This document shows, one piece after another, positions 55,050 to 64,000 of a stretch of 64,000 nucleotides of DNA. A program made the position numbers and the translations under genes. The notes under the pieces are model-generated. The model searched no databases and was not told the DNA's origin. It worked only from the letters and a program-made list of their open reading frames with translations. Position 1 is the first letter of the stretch. Each line of letters begins with the position of its first letter. The DNA comes from Lytechinus variegatus (taxonomy: Eukaryota; Echinodermata; Echinoidea; Temnopleuroida; Toxopneustidae), in the NCBI RefSeq assembly GCF_018143015.1, contig NC_054748.1, positions 16,247,356 through 16,311,355 of the forward strand, in the 5' to 3' direction.

Positions 55050-56978
55050 GGTGCCATGAGCCTAATTACATCAGGAGGGCTCAAGATATTCGTTCGACCC
55101 AACCCATTCGAATTTTTTTTAATTTGATGTTGCTGATTGACAAAACTGTATGAATATGATTCAAAATCTAACACTGATTCTAGAAATGGTAACTACTGAA
55201 CTCCCTTTGCCCAAAGTGGGAAGATAAAAAAGTGACTTGGAACTATTTTTTTGACTGGCGGACTAATTAGGGCTATTTTACTGTTTGAGTCGATGAATTT
55301 GATCCATTCATAGTTATCTCCATAAATGGCAATTTATTTTTAAAATGAGCTGGCTACGCTACCCTTTCCTGGTCAGATATGGAATGCCAGATATATATCC
55401 TATCCAATGGTAGTAAACATTCCACCCTCTAATTTCACATTTATTTTTTATGAATTTTTCAAAAGTGCCATTTTAACACACAAGTCTATGGGGAATGTTT
55501 TACGCGCGTGGCACCTCTAAGTAATATGGGAAATCCCTAGTAGTGGGTGGAATTCCTGGCCAAACTCTTCAGTAGCAAACAATTTCTCACTGATATCAAT
55601 ATGTTTAGTCATCAAGAGGTGCAAAGAATTGATTTAATGGCTAGCAAGACCATATCAGCTAAAGTTAGTAGGTCTGTGTATATGTAAGCCTATATGTAGA
55701 CTGGTCAATGTATAGAGCGTCTATGCCTCTTTTTGTTCTGATTCATCATTGGTTTGTGTTAGTGTACATCACATACTTAATATTAGAGAGACCTTTACAA
55801 ATTGCTCATGTAAAAGGAAGGGGGTAGAGAGGAGCTTTGAGAACTAATTTACTGAAGAGAACTAGAGTGGTACCTTCAAGAAGGTATTTAGAAAAAAGGC
55901 ACAGAGTAAGGTAAGGTATCTAAGGGCTAATAGTGCACAACTAAGGAGGGATGGGGTTGGTGGCTGTGTGCTCCAATCTCAGTCTACCCCCCCCCTTGTA
56001 AGCCATGTCATCTATGTAATTATCTTTCTTTCTCTCTCTCTTTCTATCTCTCTTTTTTTCTCTCTCTTCTATCTATTTTTATGTATCTCTTCCTTCTTAC
56101 ATCTGAGAGGCAATAGCCCTAGGAAAATTTTGATATAATAGGTCAAATGCAAATGTACTAAAGTAGTATGTTCTTATACTTTTATTGTTTCCTCATTGAA
56201 TCTCATGTATATCTGGTAATTTTGATTGAGGCAGTTCTGGTATCCTGATATCTATACAAAATTTACAAACACCTTTATATTACAATTACTAGGGACCCAT
56301 TGTCATTACATTCACTGCTGGGCTGTATTCAGGCAGGATATGTATGCATCCATATAGTGAATATAACATGTATGAGTAATACATTAAAATGGGTCATTGC
56401 ATAGAAAATAGGCATTTTCAATGCATTTCTTTGTGCTAGTGTGAGTGTACAGATATGAAAGAATAGCAAAGTAGCTATTCAATAAAATAAAATTCATAGG
56501 TCATATAATATAGGTGCCATGAGCCTAATTACATCAGGAGGGCTCAAGATATTCGTTCGACCCAACCCATTCGAATTTTTTTTAATTTGATGTTGCTGAT
56601 TGACAAAACTGTATGAATATGATTCAAAATCTAACACTGATTCTAGAAATGGTAACTACTGAACTCCCTTTGCCCAAAGTGGGAAGATAAAAAAGTGACT
56701 TGGAACTATTTTTTTGACTGGCGGACTAATTAGGGCTATTTTACTGTTTGAGTCGATGAATTTGATCCATTCATAGTTATCTTCATAAATGGCAATTTAT
56801 TTTTAAAATGAGCTGGCTACGCTACCCTTTCCTGGTCAGATATGGAATGCCAGATATATATCCTATCCAATGGTAGTAAACATTCCACCCTCTAATTTCA
56901 CATTTATTTTTTATGAATTTTTCAAAAGTGCCATTTTAACACACAAGTCTATGGGGAATGTTTTACGCGCGTGGCACC
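55050..56978. mobile_element. Nonautonomous element with 466-bp terminal direct repeats
   Basis: Two 466-bp copies (55050-55515 and 56513-56978), both starting GGTGCCATGAGCC and ending CGCGCGTGGCACC, enclose 997 bp without any long frame. I found one difference between them (TATCTCCAT against TATCTTCAT). TTGA flanks the outside at 55046-55049 and 56979-56982. It resembles a TRIM-type LTR element, but the GG...CC ends and lack of a clear primer site keep this open. Confidence 0.7.
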
Positions 56979-56999
56979 TTGAGTGAGCTTCGAAATCAT

Positions 57000-58420
57000 A
57001 ACAGCGTTCAGCTCGAAAAAGAAAACAAACTTAAGTTGGCTTCGACATTAAAACTCTACTACAAAAGCACTCGTGGGCCGATACAAGATTAGAATGTTGG
57101 AGAAGGGAGGGGGGGGGGTACTCATTTGAACTAATATTCAATCAATCAACATTTGAAAAATAACCATATTGCCACGGTTTTATGACCGTGAGCTAGTGAA
57201 CTACAGCTGAAAGATTTAAATATATACGTACACATAACAACCCTCATTCAATCAAGGTGAATTTCATTGTATATAGAGGTCAGGGCACCGATCCATTTTC
57301 GAGAACTGAGCTTCAGGCAGATTTGAGAAAATTTCATAGAGATGAAAGGAATTCACACTTTATTTGTACAAAATTTCCTCTAGGCTTTTTATTCATACAG
57401 CCCAAACCCTATTTGAGTTTTTGTTAGGATTTCTTTACTGTGCTTTTTCAATACATCAAGCTTAAAGTATTCTGTCTGCATACATCGAACAAGCATTTGA
57501 AAGAACCCTCTTCATGTTCGATGCTTCTACGTATTTTTTTCGTTTTAAAAGTATTTTTCGGAGCAAACTTAGAAGCATCATTCAGCTCAAGAAAACAAAA
57601 TCGACAATGAATACTATTGATCAGATAATGGAATAATATTTTAAACACATATGCCTACTACGATGTTATTCAAATTTGTATGAATTTAGTTCATGTATGA
57701 ATGGTTACATGAATGTATAAAAACGACCAAAGACCGTCTCTTGGAAAATAAGTTAATCATGGGATACTAATATTTATAAATAACCCAATATTGTGCGTAG
57801 GTCTAGTTTGATATCATGGAAGTGTCCCCCGAACTTCCCGATGTTAGAGAAACGAAAATTGGCAAAAATAATAATTGGACATACAATAACATCACTACGT
57901 TTTTCTGGATTTACTCTTCCAATTCAAATTCAAATTCAAAGTGAGTTTACATTTCAAAAAATACATAACAAAGAAATAAATAAATACATAACATGCAGTG
58001 ACCATTAAGGAAAAAATATATATATACATTATGTTTAAAATGCAATAATAGTATAAAAAGAAGTAGAATGAGGAGTTGCATGTAATAAGACAGATTTAAT
58101 TTGTGTATGTATATAAAAGAGCAGGTGAGGAGCAAATAGGCAAGAGTGAGCATGTGAAAAGGAGAGAATAGAGAGGGGGTGTAATAGCAAAAGACAAAGA
58201 TGGGAAAAGGGAATAAAGGAGAACAAGAAAGACCCACAAGTAAATAAATTATTGTATTAATTCATATTCAATACTCGTATACTCGCTTATGACACGCACA
58301 CGTCTCAACCTCGCCCCCCCCCCCACCGCCACATATTCACGATTACACCGCAAACCATCCAAACACTCATGTAAGATATAACACACCTGGGGAACTTTTC
58401 ATAACGCTGTTCATAAGTTA
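57000..58420. other. No gene recognised
   Basis: Plain AT-rich sequence with G and C runs at 57110 and 58315. A short minus-strand frame at 57448-57648 has no domain. Confidence 0.4.
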
Positions 58421-58424
58421 AAGG

Positions 58425-58795
58425 TATTTTTTAACTTTGTGAGCAGCTGATTTAAAAAATTTTCAAACCAAGATGAAACATGTGTACAAGTGCATGTATA
58501 AGAACTAATAAACCCTGAAAACAACAATTGAGAATGAACAGCTAAAACTACAAGGCAAACCCCGATTTTGTAAATAGGCGTCTTATAGAAACCTAAATAG
58601 TACACATAAGTATTGGATGAAATTAAGATGGTGTTTCCGGTCACTTTATATTTCAATTTTTGAAGCACTAAATAATCATTTTCGAACGCAATATTTTCTG
58701 GGATTCATTTTTGGAACATATCACAGACACAGGTGACAAGTGTGACCTTCTAGCTCAGATTATTTAAAAGTCAAACCAATGTTAACCAATCACTT
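58425..58795 (-). repeat. Dispersed repeat of about 370 bp, copy 2 (inverted)
   Basis: Reverse complement of 585-975, for example AAGATGGTGTTTCCGGTCAC and GTTTTCAGGG in the complement. Nearly full length and clearly diverged. Confidence 0.75.
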
Positions 58796-58889
58796 TAAAT
58801 GTTCATTTGTGATTATTAAGCGCATGAGAAAACTTCCCCAGTCTTTATGAAAGTCGCTTTCAACTAACGAGCAGCTTTATTGAACACCC

Positions 58890-59265
58890 CACCAGAGTAC
58901 CTTTTTATAAAGCTGCTCGTAAGTTTAAAGCGACTTTATGAACGACTGGTGTTCGATCTTATACGCGCTAAATTAATCAACAATGAACATTTTTATGTGC
59001 ATAAATTTACCACAAGAAAGGATCACCAGTCATTTTAAAAGTCGCCCTTAACTTACAAACAGCTTTGTGAAACGGCCCCAGGTGGGTGTTTCATAAATCT
59101 GTTCGTTAAACTTACGAAAGACTTTGCGCACGACTGGTGATCCTTTCTTCATGTATATTATTCATACCAAATTTTAATTGGTGTGGATTTTGCTCCTGAG
59201 AAAGGATCACTAGTCGTTTGTAAAGGCGTTCTTAACTTACGAATAGCTTTATGAAATACCCACTA
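58890..59265. mobile_element. Two tandem MITE-like copies (AAAGCTGCTCGTAAGTT)
   Basis: AAAGCTGCTCGTAAGTTTAA...CTTACAAACAGCTTTGTGAA and TCTGTTCGTTAAACTTACGA...CTTACGAATAGCTTTATGAA are two inverted-end units in a row, each with GAAAGGATCACNAGTC inside. Same broad family as 3252. Confidence 0.65.
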
Positions 59266-59439
59266 GTGCGGAAACATATGTGCCACCCTCTGTGCAGAAA
59301 CATATGTGCACACTGTGAACCGTGTTTTTACATAAACGCGTTTGGAACACAGTGTTGACACACACTGTGGATATTAGAGCTTACAGATATTCCCTTAACC
59401 ACAAAGTGAGAAGTAGTTGTAATAGTATTAGCAGAAGCA

Positions 59440-60000
<561 letters not shown>

Positions 60001-60130
60001 AAAGAACTAGTAGTACTAATGAAGTTCAAAAAACGGAAAAAATAACCCAAAATTCAAAATGAATTTATCATCAGAAAAACTGACCTGGCTGATGTGCTCA
60101 ATGATCACCAATTTATTTCTTAATACTGAC

Positions 60131-60201
60131 CTAAAATCAATATCCTCCTCGTGTATAATGTGATATGCATCCGAACTTTCTTTTGATGATGAAGCCCCCA
60201 T
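60131..60201 (-). CDS. Orphan or alternative first exon with a myristoylation signal
   Basis: The minus strand starts ATG right after CACGTGATC and encodes MGASSSKESSDAYHIIHEED then IDF, followed by AG and donor GTCAGT. Gly2 and Ser6 fit the N-myristoylation consensus. Length (23 codons plus 2 bases), splice phase and layout (Ser-rich start, then HxI(L/I)x(D/E)(D/E)) parallel exon 1 of the phospholipase. Joined to exon 2 at 27543 it would also give Ser at the junction. No downstream paralogous exons were found between 39 and 60 kb. It may be a distal alternative exon, a remnant of a duplicated gene, or chance. Confidence 0.5.
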
Positions 60202-60692
60202 GATCACGTGACGTAAACGATGCTATTTATTCAAAAAGGTTACACATTTAGAGAACCTGGCCTCCTTTCACACCCTTAGCAGATTCCAGTTGACTTCCAG
60301 AAACGCCCAGCACCGTTGCCGCAATATCTCTTTATCGCTTTTTTTTTTTTTTGTTATTGACGTATTTCTTCCGAATATATATATATATATATTACCAGGT
60401 ACATGATTGCGTACCTGCTTTTGCGGTAACAATAGAATAGAATAGCGTCATGGAATATACAGAAAATCTAATAAAGCGAGTTTTCTTTGAAATAAATATT
60501 TCTTCTTTTCATGTTCGCTGACCGCAACTTCATGGATTGTGATGGTATTGTCACTGAAAGCTCTTTAAGTTGTGAATCAAGGGACATAGCCTTTTAATAA
60601 CGTGCGATCCGATTTGATATAAATGAGTAATTAAATGAATTGATGAAAAAAAAAGATAAATAAATAAATAAATAAAAGAAGGGCACTATGTC

Positions 60693-61736
60693 CAGGGGCG
60701 GATCCAGCTTTCGCCAATAGGGGGGGGGGGCCGAAAAATATTTTGATCAACATATTTCTCTATTGGCCGCTACATTCTGGCTTTTTGTTGTTGGTTTTTC
60801 AGGGGGTAGTCTTAACTAAAGATTGAAGTTTTAAGTATATGTTAATTTTTATTGCTATAAACAATATACGGTATCTCATGTGGTCTTAATATTTAATGCG
60901 AGCGCGAAGCGCGAGCTAAAAATCTTTGATATTATATGTCCTTAGAACTGAATATTCAGAGCAGTTTTTATAATCATGAAGAAAGATAAGTATCCAACTA
61001 AACAATGCGAGCGCGAAGCGCGAGCCGAAATTTTATCATATAGTAACGTGAAATGTGACTCAATTAGGACTGTTTTTAGTGATTAATGAAGAGGATACAA
61101 GTATCACCAATTAAATAATGAGAGTGCGAAGATATTCCGACCTGAAAAAATGAACAGTCTAAGCGGGTTTTTATTTGACTAAACAAGCTGTGTGTCTCAA
61201 ACAATTAAATGCGAGATAAAGGAGCATTTTGACAAATTTTGGTAAGAATTTCCAAAGAGCATAGGTTTCTCACAAATCAAACAATACGAGCGCGCAGCGC
61301 GAGCTGAACATTTTGATACACATCAACAATTTGTGTAAATCAAACAAAATAATGAAAGCTTGATGTGCGAGCTAAAAAAATGTATGCAAATTGATATCAG
61401 AACTGGATATATTGTATATATATTGGTTATATATTAGTGTCATTTAACCCTCTTGAATGGGATTCATTACACAGGCAATGCGAGAGCGAAGCGCGAGCGA
61501 AATTTTTTATATAAAGTTTATTTTCCAATTCTTCCCCTTACCTTTTTTTTTTGTTTCCTTTCGGGGTCGGGCCGGCCGTTACGAGGCTGTAAATTACACA
61601 TCATGGGTAAAATACCTCTTTCTTATTTTTCTTTCTGTTTTTCGTAGTTTCTATCAAGGAAAAGAGTATACACTTTTTCTGCAGGTTGTCAAAAAATAGG
61701 GGGGGCCGGCTCGGCCCCCTCCTGGATCCGCCCCTG
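60693..61736. mobile_element. hAT-like nonautonomous element with GCGAGCGCGAAGCGCGAGC array
   Basis: CAGGGGCGGATCCAG and CTGGATCCGCCCCTG are perfect 15-bp inverted ends. ATGTC directly flanks both sides, shorter than the 8 bp seen at related copies. G-run and C-run tracts enclose at least four GCGAGCGCGAAGCGCGAGC-type units. Confidence 0.82.
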
Positions 61737-61739
61737 ATG

Positions 61740-62384
61740 TCGTACTCAGTTATTGTATGGCTACGCCATTGAATTCCCAAAGAATCCAATCATATCGCTC
61801 CTCAAATGACCATTCAACATAAATCTGTAAGTCATTTGTTCTATACGCATGATAAAATCCTATTAAAGAGTGTTTCATATCATATCTTAATTATTACAGG
61901 GACACGTATTCATGGCATTAAAATAGCGTCTATTATAGCGTGGATTGTAGTTTGTGTCGAGTATTGATTATTTATTTTTCCCAATGACAGTCACGTGATC
62001 ATGCATCCATTCATAAGCAAGCCGCTATCACACGATGTACACGAAAGTATTATTTCGGTTCTGTACATGTTTTATTTATTGACTCACACGACCTTTCATT
62101 TACGACGAGAAAAGGGACATGACGTAATAAAGCAATATTTGGATGCAATATTACACAGTGGCAACAGGGAACAAAAACAGCAATTAATATCATGATGGCT
62201 AACAATAATTTTCAGGGTTCCGATTCATTAAGACTTGTTATGATAACAAATTAAAAAAATACTGCTTTCCGATCAGATTGAAGGATTTCAGTGGCTTTTA
62301 ACATTTACTGTATATTCGCTATTATGACACGTTTTATGCAACGGATCCGTGTCGGTGGGATCAGCAAAAAATGCCACAGACATA
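61740..62384. other. No gene recognised
   Basis: Plain AT-rich sequence. A plus-strand frame at 61995-62195 has no recognisable domain. Confidence 0.4.
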
Positions 62385-63300
62385 TTTAGGGTTGCGCGCG
62401 CCTATTAACAACGGGAAAGCAAAAGATATTCATTCGAGTCAACCCATTCTCTTTTTTTTTCTTTTTTTGATATAGCTCATTGACAAAGTGTATGAATGTG
62501 ATTGTCTATCAAACACTATATCTATAGAGGGTAACTACTGAACTCCCTTTTCCCAAATTGGAGGGAAATCACCAGCTTTTGGACTATTTTTATTGCAGGA
62601 GTTTCTGCATTTATTGTAATGTCAAAATAAATTTTCAATACATAAAACATTATCGTAGTATGACATGAAAGTACATTGTAATGTGACAAATTTATAGCAG
62701 TGTCATAACAAAATTTAGACATGAATACAATTAAAGGATAAGACAAAGTAATGAAAAACAAATGCAGTGGCACACTATATAAGGAAAATAAATGCTTGAA
62801 TAATAGCAGCCAAAGGGGGAAAAGCGCTACATGGAAACATATTATTCTATAGGTCTAGGTCTGAAAGAAAATCTCACGCACAAATCATCGGACAAAGAGA
62901 AAGAAGATATAAGAAGCAATTAAGTGTGCGTGTGTGTGAAAGTGGGTGAACGTGCAGGTGTGATATTAAGAATGCTTCGATAAAGGATATTTTTTCAATG
63001 AAGCTTTAAAAGAAAAGATAGATGCAGTGAGTTTAATATCATTGGGCAAATCATTCTGACTATATCTGACTGGCGGAAGGATTAGGGCTGTCTGACTGTT
63101 TCAGGTGATGAATTTGAGCCCTCAGGAGATGGTTTCATAAATGCCGATTTATTTTTTAAATGAGCCGGTAAATGGACCATTTTTTGGTCAGATATAGATT
63201 GTCAGAATATCCTATCCACTTATAGTAAACATTCGACACCCGAATTTCATCCTTATTTCTTATGATTTTTATAAGTGCCGTTTTAACACACTATGCGGCT
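62385..63300. mobile_element. Older, diverged copy of the 466-bp terminal repeat, split by an insert
   Basis: AGATATTCATTCGAGTCAAC and GGGTAACTACTGAACTCCCT match the left half of the 55050 repeat. CTGACTGGCGGAAGGATTAG and AGTGCCGTTTTAACACAC match the right half. About 470 bp between 62588 and 63057 is foreign, with GACTAT at both edges (62582-62587 and 63058-63063). Confidence 0.7.
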
Positions 63301-63631
63301 AATAGCAGCATAATTTGGTCGTAAAATCGGAGGAGGACCAGAGTTATCCGCATTATTTTGATGCTGCTATTATCCGCATAATAGCAGCATCGGGACCAGA
63401 TTTTGACTTTATGAACGCATTTCGAAAGTAATGCGGATAATTGCCATGGAGCGGTCACAAGGGCACCCTTTTCCAACGCAACCGCATCGGAGGGGGTGTG
63501 TGCAGTTGCCATGATGATTATCCTCCTTTTTCAGGACGGGCGCTCGTAAAAATAGTGCGGATTATTTTCGGACATAGAGATGTATATTATTGACACTAGA
63601 GGGCGGACTTCATCAAATTGCTGTGAATCCA

Positions 63632-63808
63632 TGGTGCCATGAGCCTAATTACATCAGGAGGGCTCAAGATATTCGTTCGACCCAACCCATTCGAATTTTT
63701 TTCAATTTGATGTTGCTGATTGACAAAACTGTATGAATATGATTCAAAATCTAACACTGATTCTAGAAATGGTAACTACTGAACTCCCTTCGCCCAAAGT
63801 GGGAACAC
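63632..63808 (+). mobile_element. Truncated copy of the 466-bp terminal repeat
   Basis: GGTGCCATGAGCCTAATTAC through CCCAAAGTGGGAA is nearly the same as the start of the 55050 and 56513 copies, then breaks off. Confidence 0.85.
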
Positions 63809-64000
63809 TGAAAACAAAAGCTTGTTTTTCGTAGTGTTCTACTAATTTAAATTAGTAAAGTAAACTGGTTTAGCGTGTGCTATCAGTTTTTACGATGCTT
63901 TACGAGTTTTAGATGCAAGCGGGCGTATGTGCAGACTCGTACATGTATGAATATAGTTGTAGAGCGGGTTTTACCAATTGAATTTGGAAGTTCTACGACA
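63809..64000. other. No feature recognised at the window edge
   Basis: Plain sequence to the end of the window. Confidence 0.4.

Noticed and set aside
63291..63512. Minus-strand 73-codon frame near the window end
   Set aside because: No recognisable domain and bordered by mobile-element sequence with inverted TAATAGCAGCAT words.

Overview
The window is animal nuclear DNA, most likely from an echinoderm and probably a sea urchin. That is inferred from intron-rich genes with GT-AG introns, a muscle-type LIM protein, and a dense load of short foldback and hAT-type elements, tRNA-derived SINEs and GCGAGCGCGAAGCGCGAGC satellites. No species-diagnostic gene was found. Coding sequence is only about 3% of the window; the rest is introns, repeats and microsatellites.

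The main gene runs on the minus strand from 27979 down to 4389. I reconstructed 14 coding exons whose splice phases all join without a break, giving a predicted 560-residue protein. It starts with a consensus N-myristoylation sequence (MGSSTS). It then has a patatin-type phospholipase core: oxyanion loop GGGAQG at about 106-111, nucleophile elbow GASIG with Ser137, and catalytic DGG with Asp278. A pair of EF-hand calcium-binding loops (about 398-409 and 443-454) interrupts the patatin fold, and the C-terminal patatin strand and helix follow (about 480-546). This reads as a membrane-anchored, calcium-responsive lipid acyl hydrolase. Its glycine-loop exon has been tandemly duplicated, and two decayed pseudo-exons lie in the next intron.

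The second gene is on the plus strand (35469-38565). It has three coding exons for an 84-residue single-LIM-domain protein of the CSRP/Mlp60A type, with all eight zinc ligands. A 1.7 kb hAT-like element, itself carrying a nested hAT-like element, begins 38 bases after its stop codon. Intron 1 holds a minus-strand LINE RNase H relic.

A third coding piece is a minus-strand first exon at 60201-60131. It encodes another MGxxxS-type N-terminus and ends in the same splice phase as exon 1 of the phospholipase. It is either a distal alternative first exon, which would nest the LIM gene in a 32 kb intron, or the orphan first exon of a paralogue.

Layout: 1-4.4 kb repeats; 4.4-28 kb phospholipase gene with MITE, SINE and satellite-filled introns; 28-35 kb intergenic repeats; 35.4-38.6 kb LIM gene; 38.6-42 kb nested hAT elements and plain sequence; 42.4-48.7 kb one 6.3 kb hAT-like element containing two satellite arrays and a LINE fragment, inserted in a hairpin element; 48.9-60 kb MITEs, an LTR-like direct-repeat element and a GTA microsatellite; 60.1-60.2 kb the orphan exon; 60.7-64 kb hAT-like and older nested repeats.
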